Source: an uncultured Bacteroidales bacterium (GTDB taxonomy: Bacteria > Bacteroidota > Bacteroidia > Bacteroidales > Bacteroidaceae). Taken from it: a stretch of 64,000 bases of DNA. How positions within the stretch are numbered: the stretch's first letter is position 1; every line of letters starts with the position of its first letter. A program made the translations under genes and the position numbers. The DNA lies in contig CADBXO010000004.1 of assembly GCA_902798685.1 (NCBI GenBank), positions 112,967-176,966 on the forward strand. Reading direction: 5' to 3'. The notes below the pieces were generated by a model. It did no database searches and had not been told where the DNA came from. It worked only from the letters and a program-made list of their open reading frames with translations. Positions 1-9,317 of this stretch are shown here, in pieces.

Positions 1-852
1 GGTCAGGTAGTTGACCACGGCAAGGTAATCGGTCTGGAAGATATTCCATGGGCCGGCCGCCAGCTTTGGGACTGCGACGTTCAGGAGTATGAGATCGAGG
101 TTCCCACAAATGCAGAGGAACAGGCTCAGGGAATGGGCTACAGCAAGAAAACCAAGCGTTACATCATGTACTTTCCCATGAAGGACCGCAACGATGTGTT
201 CCACTGGGGTACAGCCATCGCTCAGCGTCCCGAGGGTCCGTTTATTCCCAACCCAGCACCCGTAGCAGGCAGCTACAGCATCGATATGTGCGCATTCCGC
301 GACGATGCAGACGGTGAGGTTTACGTATACTTCGGCGGTCTGTGGGGCGGACAGCTTCAGCGCTATAAAGACAACATCCATCTGGAGACTCCGTACCTGC
401 CCGAGGGCAAGGAGGATGCTCTCCCCAGCCGCTGCGTACGTCTTACCAAGGACGGTCTGAACTTTGCAGAGGCTCCGCGTCCGATCCTGGTGGTTGACGA
501 GAAAGGAAACCCCCTCAAGGCCGATGATCCCCACCGTTTCTTCGAGGCTTCATGGATGCACAAGTACAAAGGAAAATATTACTTCTCATATTCAACCGGT
601 GACAGCCATCTGCTGTGCTACGCAACCGGTGACAACCCCTACGGTCCTTTCACTTACCAGGGCGTTATCCTGACTCCCGTTGTAGGCTGGACCACCCACC
701 ACTCAATCATCGAGTACAAGGGTAAGTGGTATCTGTTCCATCATGACAGCGTGCCTTCAGGCGGCAAGTCATGGCTCCGCAGCCTGAAGGTCTGCGAGAT
801 TGAATATGATGCTCAGGGCCATATCAACACCATTGAAGGAATTGATAAGTAA
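1..852 (+). CDS. Glycoside hydrolase family 43 enzyme (5' end missing)
   Basis: The frame is open from the first base, so the start lies upstream and about 283 residues of the C-terminal part are seen. The sequence has the five-bladed beta-propeller style of GH43: repeated blades with KYYFSYS and KWYLFHH strands, a SYSID segment that fits the conserved transition-state Asp, and FFEASWMHKYKGKYYF, which fits the catalytic-acid Glu strand. GH43 enzymes remove xylose or arabinose from xylan, arabinoxylan or arabinan. It stands 42 bp before a FAS1 lipoprotein and SusC/SusD, so it is probably part of the same xylan-type PUL. Exact specificity and the signal peptide cannot be read because the front is missing. 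Confidence 0.88.
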   Translation, partial: GQVVDHGKVIGLEDIPWAGRQLWDCDVQEYEIEVPTNAEEQAQGMGYSKKTKRYIMYFPMKDRNDVFHWGTAIAQRPEGPFIPNPAPVAGSYSIDMCAFRDDADGEVYVYFGGLWGGQLQRYKDNIHLETPYLPEGKEDALPSRCVRLTKDGLNFAEAPRPILVVDEKGNPLKADDPHRFFEASWMHKYKGKYYFSYSTGDSHLLCYATGDNPYGPFTYQGVILTPVVGWTTHHSIIEYKGKWYLFHHDSVPSGGKSWLRSLKVCEIEYDAQGHINTIEGIDK

Positions 853-894
853 ACGAGATTACCTAATTGATTCAATAATCAAAACAACCAAATA

Positions 895-3800
895 ATGAAA
901 AGATTTAAATCTCTTACAAACCGTTCCGGGTTGTTTGGAGCAATTCTGGCTGTCATGGCCACAGTGTTCGGCGTAACTTCATGTAAGCCGGACTTTGACC
1001 TTGACAAAAGGTTCCCCGAATGGCTCGGTACAAGCATCTATGAGACTCTCAAGGAGGGCTTCAGAAATGACAGCACCGGTGAGCAGTACTCATTCAACAC
1101 GTTCGTCAGACTAATCGAAGATCTGGATCAGGTCAGCGTTTTGGCCAAGACCGGCAGTAAGACCCTTTTTGTGGCCGATGACAAGGCATTCGAGCGTTTC
1201 TTCAAGAATTGCCCGTTCTTACTTGAAAACGGTGAGAGGGTAACCAGTTATGATCAGTTGAGCATAGCTCAGAAAACAATGATCCTGAACGGATCAATGC
1301 TTAACAACGTTTATCAGGTTGCAATGCTTTCAAGCAGCCCTGGAAGTGATCAGAACGGTAACGTGACTCCTCCGCTTCCCGGTACCTGTATGCGTAAGGT
1401 TTCCGCATCTACAGTCCTTGATACCATACCGGTTCTCAAGGCCAGCGACTTCCCCAAGCACAACGAACATTGGGACCGTCTTCGCACCAAGAACGCCGGC
1501 AGAGGCATCGTTCTTCTCCAGGATGGAACAAACAAGCCTATCATATTCTTTGTAAACAAGTTCCTTGTTGCAAAAAGAATTGACACTGATGACTATGATT
1601 TCCTGTTCCGTCTTGGCAAATACAGCAAGGTCGGCAAGCCTGCTCACAAGCCCGGTGATGCCAGCATTAACGGTACTTCAATAGCATGGCCCAACAAGAA
1701 GTGCTTCAACGGATTCCTCCACGTAATGGAAGATGTAGTATATCTGTTGCCTAACATGGCCGATTACATTGCGACAAATCCCAACAGCCAGATATTCAGC
1801 TCTATTATCGAGCGTTTCGCTGTACCTACCTATTCACGCAATGACAGAGGCAGCCGTGACGAGAACATCAGAATGCTTCTTGATGCAGGTCTTATCAAGA
1901 GCACGGCTCTGGAGCAGGCTATGTCAGGAAACGCTGACTCTGTGTTTGTAAAGAAGTATCTCTCCAGCCGAGCCAGTGTCAGCCAACAGAACAAGTTCGT
2001 GGGACAGAGTACCGGCCTTGACGGAATTCCTGTCAAATCCGAGGCTATTCTCAGATTTGATCCGGGCTGGAACAGTTACATCGCATCCGTCAACGGAAGC
2101 AGTGCTGACGTAGCTATCCAGGAGGATATGGGCCTTATGATGGTTCCTCTGGATTCTGCTCTCATGCAGTGGTGGCTTGATGAGAGTCAGGTAGGCGCCC
2201 GACTCAGAGCCACATTCGGACTTAAGAAAGACATGCCTGCCGCTTCCATGACCAAGGAAGATGTAATAGAGGATATGGCAGGTATTCCTTTGGATGTTGT
2301 TGTAGAACTTGTAAACAATAACATGCAGTATTCTCTGGTAAGTTCAGTTCCCAGTAAGTTCCAGAGCGTTCTTAACGATGCTCAGGATCCTTTCTTTGAG
2401 GACAAGACACGTACCGAGGCCGAGAACACTATCGATGATGTGGTTATGTGCTGTAACGGTGCGGTCTATTTCACATCTACCGTATACGTACCTACTACAT
2501 ATAGGTCAGTAGCATATCCGGTTATCGTAAACCAGAAACTCAAGATCATTGACTACGCTATACGTAGCGATAAGAAACTGGCTTACAAGGCTTATCTGAA
2601 CTCAATGGTGGCAGAGTACAGTTTCTTTGTTCCTCTGGTGGATTCCATAGGAACGGGTATCCCTGCATTCAAGGATAAACTTGTCTGGATAGATCCCGCT
2701 TCATTCTATCTTAAGGCAAACGGTCAGGGAAGCGTCAAAGTCATAGCATTCAGTTATGGCAAGCTGGATGAGACCGACCCGTTGGCTCAGCCAACTCTCA
2801 TGGGTGACATCTATGATTATGATGTGGACAATGGTACATTCACCGAATTCGGCAAGAAGCTTGTCCTTAAGTTGAAACTGGACGGCGGTGAGTATGTTGC
2901 CGATGAAAGTGATGATGCCACTGCATTCTTCCGTAACAGGCTTCAGGACATTATGGATTACCATATTGTAATAGGTGATGTCGAGACTCCTACGGTAGCT
3001 GATCCCGAAGGCTACTCATACTTCAGGACCAAGGGTCGCGGTACCATCCGTTTCAAGGGTGTAGCAGATCCCGTCAACGACTATGAGAACATGATAGTCC
3101 AGGGAGGATGGCAGATTGAGAATGAAGGAAAGGGCGATGCCATTGAAAGACCTATAAAGGTGGTTCAGCGCGTTGACCTGTCCAAGAAGACTTCACTTAC
3201 TCCCGGTAACGGCCGCACCTATATTATAGACCGTCCGTTGCAGACTTCCAGAAAATCAGTTTTTGACATCGTATCGGATTCAGTCAACTATCCTGAATTC
3301 ACTACCTTCTATCATCTGATGAGTGATGCAGGAGTCTTTGCCGAGTTGTCAAACGGCAACAGTTTGGGTGCATCTAAGTGCGTTTCATCATTCAATACAT
3401 ACCATTATACTGTTTATGTTCCCACGAATGCGTCACTGAAGACTCTCTATCAGAGCAGAGTCCTTCTGACCAAAAACCAGTTGGATTCAATCGAGAAAGC
3501 ATACAATACAAATATTGTAGAGAGCATCAAGGATGATTATGAGGATGAGGATGACTATAATCCCGCCAAGGTGGACAGCATCATTGGCGTAAGGTATCCT
3601 CCTTATCTAATGGCTCTTTCCATGGAACTGTTCGGAACCAAGGATAGTCTGAATGCAGTCAAGGCTGCAGCTCCTCTGAAAGCAGGTGAAACCAATGATG
3701 CCTACAGAGCTCGTTTCGGTGCGACTTTCTTTGTCAACAAGAAGAAAAATCAGATGAAGGATTTCGTCAACTATCATATTCAGGACAACTCTGTTTACAT

Positions 3801-4152
3801 CGGTGCTGATTTCAATGCCGGTATTGATGACAGAACAGGTCTGCCCGCCGAGAAGGCCGAGTATGAGACAGCATTCATGAACAGCAACCAGCAGTTCGTA
3901 AAACTCACCGTTAAGGGTGGCAATCATATCTACGTTACCGATAGGAAAGGCAATACCCGTCAGGTTCAGGAGATCAAGAGCCCGACAGACAAGCCCTACT
4001 ATAATATAATGTGTCGTGAGTATGAGATCAAGCCTACCAGCGGAACCACATTGAGTGAGACCTCATATGAGTTGTTCTCAATAGAGACTTCATCATATGC
4101 TGTAATTCATCTGATTGATGAGCCGTTGTGCAATGGTGTTTTGGATTTTTAA
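895..4152 (+). CDS. FAS1 (fasciclin) domain surface lipoprotein, 1085 aa
   Basis: A long hydrophobic leader ends in a lipobox (VTSC, Cys30), so it is a lipoprotein. After it come at least two or three FAS1-like modules: an opening segment with TFVRLIEDLD and TLFVADDKAFERFF, and a later one with TFYHLMSDAG and YTVYVPTNASL. FAS1 domains mediate adhesion or binding. It sits 18 bp before susC, in the slot where a surface glycan-binding protein is often found, so a glycan-capture or SusCD-accessory role is inferred. It is very large for a FAS1 lipoprotein, and the middle region (about residues 300-720) is not clearly assignable. Confidence 0.8.
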   Translation: MKRFKSLTNRSGLFGAILAVMATVFGVTSCKPDFDLDKRFPEWLGTSIYETLKEGFRNDSTGEQYSFNTFVRLIEDLDQVSVLAKTGSKTLFVADDKAFERFFKNCPFLLENGERVTSYDQLSIAQKTMILNGSMLNNVYQVAMLSSSPGSDQNGNVTPPLPGTCMRKVSASTVLDTIPVLKASDFPKHNEHWDRLRTKNAGRGIVLLQDGTNKPIIFFVNKFLVAKRIDTDDYDFLFRLGKYSKVGKPAHKPGDASINGTSIAWPNKKCFNGFLHVMEDVVYLLPNMADYIATNPNSQIFSSIIERFAVPTYSRNDRGSRDENIRMLLDAGLIKSTALEQAMSGNADSVFVKKYLSSRASVSQQNKFVGQSTGLDGIPVKSEAILRFDPGWNSYIASVNGSSADVAIQEDMGLMMVPLDSALMQWWLDESQVGARLRATFGLKKDMPAASMTKEDVIEDMAGIPLDVVVELVNNNMQYSLVSSVPSKFQSVLNDAQDPFFEDKTRTEAENTIDDVVMCCNGAVYFTSTVYVPTTYRSVAYPVIVNQKLKIIDYAIRSDKKLAYKAYLNSMVAEYSFFVPLVDSIGTGIPAFKDKLVWIDPASFYLKANGQGSVKVIAFSYGKLDETDPLAQPTLMGDIYDYDVDNGTFTEFGKKLVLKLKLDGGEYVADESDDATAFFRNRLQDIMDYHIVIGDVETPTVADPEGYSYFRTKGRGTIRFKGVADPVNDYENMIVQGGWQIENEGKGDAIERPIKVVQRVDLSKKTSLTPGNGRTYIIDRPLQTSRKSVFDIVSDSVNYPEFTTFYHLMSDAGVFAELSNGNSLGASKCVSSFNTYHYTVYVPTNASLKTLYQSRVLLTKNQLDSIEKAYNTNIVESIKDDYEDEDDYNPAKVDSIIGVRYPPYLMALSMELFGTKDSLNAVKAAAPLKAGETNDAYRARFGATFFVNKKKNQMKDFVNYHIQDNSVYIGADFNAGIDDRTGLPAEKAEYETAFMNSNQQFVKLTVKGGNHIYVTDRKGNTRQVQEIKSPTDKPYYNIMCREYEIKPTSGTTLSETSYELFSIETSSYAVIHLIDEPLCNGVLDF

Positions 4153-4170
4153 TAAGCAAACATACAGAAA

Positions 4171-7100
4171 ATGAAATATACTGACAGATTATTTAGAGGG
4201 GCTTTGGCCATATTGATGGCTTTAACGCCCGGTTTGCTTCAGGCACAGAAGGCCGGTGATGTCATCAGTGGTGTCATTGAGGACAATGAAGGCCCGATGA
4301 TGATGGTGAATGTGACTGAGAGAGACGCAGCTGACCGTATCGTGGCTCACGCCATTACTGATATGGAGGGTAACTTCTCTTTCCGTCTGGTTAATCCCAG
4401 TGACCGTCTTCAGGTTACATACGTAGGTTATGAGACCGTTGATATCCCTATCGACAAGGTCTATTTTGAGATAAAGATGAAGGAGGCAGGTGAGCTTCCT
4501 ACAGTTGAGATTACCGCAGAACGTGTACAGCAGACCACCGGTCTTGCCATTCCTCTGCGTGAGGCATCAAGCGTAGTCCAGACCATTAACATGGAGGACT
4601 TTGAGGGCCTGGGTATTACAACAGTCGATGAGGCTCTTCAGGGTCAGGTTGCAGGACTTGATATCGTGTTTGACTCCGGTGACCTGGGAGCACGTTCATC
4701 AATGCGTCTGCGTGGTCAGTCAACCCTTACCGGTGACGGTAACCCGCTGATCGTAATTGACGGTATCATCCTTTCAATTGATGATAATACCAAGAACCAG
4801 TTCGCCGATGGTTTGAATGCTTATCTGGATGCCGGTATCGAGGCCCAGTTCGAGCAGGACCGTCTGGCTGAGTTGCTCAGTATCAACCCGGCCGATATCG
4901 CATCAATATCATTCCTTAAGGATGCGTCTGCAACAGCCATCTGGGGTATGCGCGGTGCTAACGGTGTTATGGAAATCACAACCAAGCGCGGACAGCGCGG
5001 TGCAACACGTGTCAACTATCAGTACCGTCTCAACGCCAATTTCCAGCCTAACGGTTACAACTACCTGAACGGTGATCAGTACACAATGTTCGTAAAGGAG
5101 TCTCTGTTCAACCCGCTGTTGAACGACAACAAGACCAACGATATCTGGGAGATCAACTACGTCAAGACCAAGCCCGAATATGAGATGTGGAATGACAATA
5201 CCGACTGGGTGAATGCAGTCAAGAGGGTGGGTATCTCTCATTCACACAACCTCTCAGTATCCGGTGGTGGTGACAAGGCCCAGTTCCGTATATCTACCAG
5301 TTTCGATAACGAGACCGGTTCAGTAATCGGACAGAAACTTAACCGTTTCACAACCCGTGTAAACTTTGACTACTTTGTATCAGAGCGTATCAAGGTTCAG
5401 ACTAACTTCTCATTGTCTTACTCTAACAACCGTAGAAGCGGTAACACTGCCGTAAGCAGTGCTCAGGAGATGATGCCTAACCTTGCCATCTATTATGAGG
5501 ATCCTCTTACCGGTGAGCCCACCGGCGTTTACTACCTGATGCCCGATAATTCATCGCGTGACCTGCCTAAGCAGGGTAACCCGTTGCTGGAGGCCGAAGA
5601 GAAGGAGAGTTACAGCATTAACCTGAACGTTAACCCTGACTTCCACATCACTTATAACCTGTTGGGACTTGAGAACAACCAGACACGTCTTATCTATGAA
5701 GGTCAGGTTCAGTTCGGTGTTACAAACAGCAGCAGTGAGAGTTATACTCCCCAGACCCTGGATCGTAAGGGCTGGAACGGAGGTGGCTCAAACAAGACCT
5801 CAAGCAGTGCCAACAAGAACTCTTCAATCAACACACAGCATTCACTTACTTTTATTCCGCATCTTAAGAACCCCAACCACAGCATTCAGGCTTTGGCCCG
5901 ACTGACGGTTCAGAACAGTAACGGAAAGAATATGAGTACCGGACTTTCAGGACTTCCTTCAGGTTCATTCAAGTCTGTAGGTCTTCCCGGTACTATAGAC
6001 GACATGTCAACCAGCGCAAACCGCAACCGCAGCGTTGGTGTTTCAACCCAGATTCACTACTCTTACAAGAGTAAGTATTCTGTCACTTTCACCACCCGTT
6101 CCGATGGTACAACACGTACCGGTAACGCCAAGAAGTGGGGAACCTTCCCTGCAGCATCAGCACGTTGGAACGTATCTGATGAGAAGTGGTTTGACAACAT
6201 CCGTGAAAGCGGTCTGCTTACAATGGCCGGATTCACAGCCAGCTGGGGTTATACCGGTAACGCTCCGGGCGGTGACGATATGTTCCGCAGCCGTTACTCT
6301 TCAGGTAACTCATATATGGGACAAGCTACCATTTATCCCGCAAACATCAGACTCAGTGATTTCCAGTGGGAGGAGAAAACCGAGTGGAACTTCGGTCTGA
6401 ATCTGGGTATGTTCTATGATAAACTGACTGCAAACATCAACTTCTATCATTCTACAAGTGACAAGCTCATCAATAACAACTATCCTATTCCTTCATCTTC
6501 AGGTTTTTCATCACTGAGCGCCGTAAACGACGGTAAGATGCAGAATGAGGGATGGGATTTGAGCATCTCGGCAGGCCGTATCTACTCCACCAAACTTGCA
6601 GGTAAGGACTTCAGCCTGGGCGCCAATGTAAACTTCGGTGACAACACCAACCAGGTGCTTGAGATGAATGAGGTTGTCCTTAAGAGCTGGCAGCAGGATT
6701 TTGATATGAACAATCCTCATAACAAGTACCTCTCATACGTAGCCCTCAATAACTCTTACGGTTCAATCTACGGTTTCAAGTGGAAGGGTATTTATCAGTA
6801 CACTGACTACAGTGAGGTTGAGGTTCCCGGCGTAAGCGGTCCTAACGCTCCTGTAGTAAGGGATGCTGACGGAAACGTAATTCTGGATTCCAAGGGCAAG
6901 CCCATGCCAATGGTATTCGGCTTCGGCAAACTCACCAATCCTTACAAGTTCGTAGGTGGTGACGTTGAGTATGAAGATATCAACCATGACGGTAACATCA
7001 ACGAACTTGATATAGTTTACCTGGGTAGTTCTCTGCCTAAACTGAACGGTGGTTTCAGCGTCCGTATGTCATGGGGCCGTCTTTCATGGAACAACAACTT

Positions 7101-7524
7101 CAACTTCCGTTACGGAAACCGTATCGTAAACGCTTCACGTCTGGGTGCTGAGGCTCCCCGTGAACTCCGTAACGTTATGGCTGCCATCAACTGGCGCTGG
7201 CGTGTTGAGGGTGATATAACTGAGGTTCCCCGCGCACTTTACAAGTATGGTTACAATGACCTGGGTTCAGACCGTTACGTAGAGGATGGTTCTTTCCTGC
7301 GTTGGACTTCAACTTCTTTGAATTATTCACTTGATCCTAAGATTACCAAGAAGATTCATCTCAGCAATGTAAGCTTCAACTTCAACATCAACAACCTTGC
7401 AACCTGGACAAAGTATACCGGTCTTGATCCTGAGGTCAGCTCCGGACGTGGTCAGGTAGCTACTGATAACAGCCGAACCCCGCGTGCACGCAGGCTCACG
7501 TTCGGTGTCAATGTGAATTTCTAA
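4171..7524 (+). CDS. SusC/RagA-type TonB-linked outer-membrane transporter (first of two)
   Basis: 1117 residues with a signal peptide ending in LLQAQ, then a carboxypeptidase-regulatory-like beta-sandwich (about 30-110). The plug domain carries the SusC hallmarks VDEALQGQVAGLDIV, LRGQSTLTGDGNPLIVIDG and SINPADIASISFLKDASA followed by GMRGANGVMEITTKRG. The rest is a beta-barrel ending in a terminal aromatic residue (VNVNF). It imports oligosaccharides across the outer membrane using TonB energy, with the SusD lipoprotein as lid. Its partner follows after 20 bp. A 45-residue insertion (about 205-250) stands between the IDG motif and the DIASISFLKDA motif, longer than in many SusC proteins. Substrate inferred as xylan fragments from the neighbouring enzymes. 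Confidence 0.96.
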   Translation: MKYTDRLFRGALAILMALTPGLLQAQKAGDVISGVIEDNEGPMMMVNVTERDAADRIVAHAITDMEGNFSFRLVNPSDRLQVTYVGYETVDIPIDKVYFEIKMKEAGELPTVEITAERVQQTTGLAIPLREASSVVQTINMEDFEGLGITTVDEALQGQVAGLDIVFDSGDLGARSSMRLRGQSTLTGDGNPLIVIDGIILSIDDNTKNQFADGLNAYLDAGIEAQFEQDRLAELLSINPADIASISFLKDASATAIWGMRGANGVMEITTKRGQRGATRVNYQYRLNANFQPNGYNYLNGDQYTMFVKESLFNPLLNDNKTNDIWEINYVKTKPEYEMWNDNTDWVNAVKRVGISHSHNLSVSGGGDKAQFRISTSFDNETGSVIGQKLNRFTTRVNFDYFVSERIKVQTNFSLSYSNNRRSGNTAVSSAQEMMPNLAIYYEDPLTGEPTGVYYLMPDNSSRDLPKQGNPLLEAEEKESYSINLNVNPDFHITYNLLGLENNQTRLIYEGQVQFGVTNSSSESYTPQTLDRKGWNGGGSNKTSSSANKNSSINTQHSLTFIPHLKNPNHSIQALARLTVQNSNGKNMSTGLSGLPSGSFKSVGLPGTIDDMSTSANRNRSVGVSTQIHYSYKSKYSVTFTTRSDGTTRTGNAKKWGTFPAASARWNVSDEKWFDNIRESGLLTMAGFTASWGYTGNAPGGDDMFRSRYSSGNSYMGQATIYPANIRLSDFQWEEKTEWNFGLNLGMFYDKLTANINFYHSTSDKLINNNYPIPSSSGFSSLSAVNDGKMQNEGWDLSISAGRIYSTKLAGKDFSLGANVNFGDNTNQVLEMNEVVLKSWQQDFDMNNPHNKYLSYVALNNSYGSIYGFKWKGIYQYTDYSEVEVPGVSGPNAPVVRDADGNVILDSKGKPMPMVFGFGKLTNPYKFVGGDVEYEDINHDGNINELDIVYLGSSLPKLNGGFSVRMSWGRLSWNNNFNFRYGNRIVNASRLGAEAPRELRNVMAAINWRWRVEGDITEVPRALYKYGYNDLGSDRYVEDGSFLRWTSTSLNYSLDPKITKKIHLSNVSFNFNINNLATWTKYTGLDPEVSSGRGQVATDNSRTPRARRLTFGVNVNF

Positions 7525-7544
7525 TCCTAAAGACGAATAATGAT

Positions 7545-9290
7545 ATGAAACATATAAAATCATTAATTTTAGCAACACTGTTAGGGGCGTCATTCACATC
7601 ATGTAATGATTTCCTTAACCTGGAACCCTTGAACGATATCGTTCTGGAGAACTTCTGGACAGACAAGTCTGATGTCGAGACAGCGCTGTTGGGCGTATAT
7701 GAAGCCCTTGCGTCATCTGACTGCATAAAGCGTATTTGCTTATGGGGCGAGATTCGTGCCGACAATTATGTTGAAGGCAATCAGACCAGTGAGGATATCC
7801 GTCAGTTATTGCGTGAGAACCTGATATATACCAATTCATATTGCAACTATGTATCATTCTATAACGTGATCAACCGTGCCAATACAATACTCTACTTTGC
7901 TCCCCAGGTGGCCGAGAAAGACCCGAACTACCTGTATGATGAGCTTCTGGCACATGAGGCCGAGGCCATTACCCTGCGTTGTCTGAGTTATTTTTACCTT
8001 ATCCGTTCTTTCCACGATGTACCATACGTACTGGAACCTTCAATCGATGATGAAGGCGGTCGTGCCAAGTTCTATGTTCCGCAGAGCTCTTTTGAGGATA
8101 TTCTGGATTCTCTGATCACTGATCTGGAGCATGTCAAGAAATATGCCGTCAATAAATATGCAAGTGTGGATGCCAATACCGGCCGTATCACCAGGGCTAC
8201 TATTTGTGCCTTGCTTGCAGACATGTATCTGTGGCGCGGACGTGCCGATGACTGGGACAAGTGCATAGCAGTTTGCGAGGAGGTCAATACTCTCAAGAGA
8301 GCTGATTATGACAAAATCAAGGGTAAGGAGGGACAACTGAGTGACCTCAGGTTGTACAACAACTATCCTCTTATATCCGATGTATGGGATGAGGATTATC
8401 TGGGCAATGCTTTCTATGAGATTTTCGGAATAGGAAACTCTTTTGAGTCCCTGTTTGAACTCCCTTACAGTATTGATGTAAAGAACCCCACCAAAGGTTT
8501 CTACCTGAGTACATGGATGAACCAGACCAATTACGGAGAACTCAAGGTGTTCCCCAAGATAGGTGATTCATTCAGCGGTACAGGAAATGATGTATTTGAG
8601 CAGCCTCTTGATAACAGGTACTATCATAACGTATTTGACTTCAGTGGTGATCCTAGCCAATACATGCCTGGTAAATATATTATCAGTGATCTTGAGGTTT
8701 ACATAAGCGGAGGAGATATTGCATTAGACTATACTTCATACCGCGGCAGTGAGAACAGCGCCCAGGCCAACTGGATCATCTACCGTTACTCGGAGGTTCT
8801 TCTGTTTGAGGCCGAGGCATATCTGGCAAAAGCCAGGAGAGCCGGTGACGGCAGTGAAGATGCCAAGACTTTCAAGAGCAAGGCTTTCGATCTGATTGAC
8901 GCCGTCAACAAGCGCGCCATCGGTATCGATAATGAAAAGATTGAGAAGACAGACCCCAAGACCCTTGAAACCATGGGTTATAAGACTGCTACACTTGAGG
9001 AGATGGAGAACCTCCTCTTGAAGGAGCGTCGCCGTGAATTGATGTTTGAGGGAAAACGCTGGTATGATCTGGTCCGTTTCTCACGTCGTGAAGGTAATCA
9101 GGAACGTTTGATCAAAGCAATTGATGCAAGGCATGACGGTGCAACCATGAGTGCCATCAAGATCAAACTCAGAAATCCTTATGCCATGTACTTCCCGATT
9201 GCCAGGGATGAGATGCGTAAGAGCGAGGGATACCTTAAGCAGAATCCTGCTTACAAGGATGATGAGAAGATTGAACAGTCTTCACATTGA
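7545..9290 (+). CDS. SusD/RagB-type glycan-binding lipoprotein (first of two)
   Basis: 581 residues with a lipobox (FTSC, Cys20) followed by the classic SusD opening NDFLNLEPL. Tetratricopeptide-like helices carry AEAITLRCLSYFYLIRSFHDVPYV and ATICALLADMYLWRG, and the C-terminal half has LLLKERRRELMFEGKRWYDLVRF, a strong SusD signature. It should cap the SusC encoded just upstream and bind oligosaccharides at the cell surface. It is followed after 27 bp by another FAS1 lipoprotein, giving the order FAS1-SusC-SusD-FAS1-SusC-SusD. Confidence 0.96.
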   Translation: MKHIKSLILATLLGASFTSCNDFLNLEPLNDIVLENFWTDKSDVETALLGVYEALASSDCIKRICLWGEIRADNYVEGNQTSEDIRQLLRENLIYTNSYCNYVSFYNVINRANTILYFAPQVAEKDPNYLYDELLAHEAEAITLRCLSYFYLIRSFHDVPYVLEPSIDDEGGRAKFYVPQSSFEDILDSLITDLEHVKKYAVNKYASVDANTGRITRATICALLADMYLWRGRADDWDKCIAVCEEVNTLKRADYDKIKGKEGQLSDLRLYNNYPLISDVWDEDYLGNAFYEIFGIGNSFESLFELPYSIDVKNPTKGFYLSTWMNQTNYGELKVFPKIGDSFSGTGNDVFEQPLDNRYYHNVFDFSGDPSQYMPGKYIISDLEVYISGGDIALDYTSYRGSENSAQANWIIYRYSEVLLFEAEAYLAKARRAGDGSEDAKTFKSKAFDLIDAVNKRAIGIDNEKIEKTDPKTLETMGYKTATLEEMENLLLKERRRELMFEGKRWYDLVRFSRREGNQERLIKAIDARHDGATMSAIKIKLRNPYAMYFPIARDEMRKSEGYLKQNPAYKDDEKIEQSSH

Positions 9291-9317
9291 TTAGTTTGAA
9301 CTTTAACAGATAAAGAT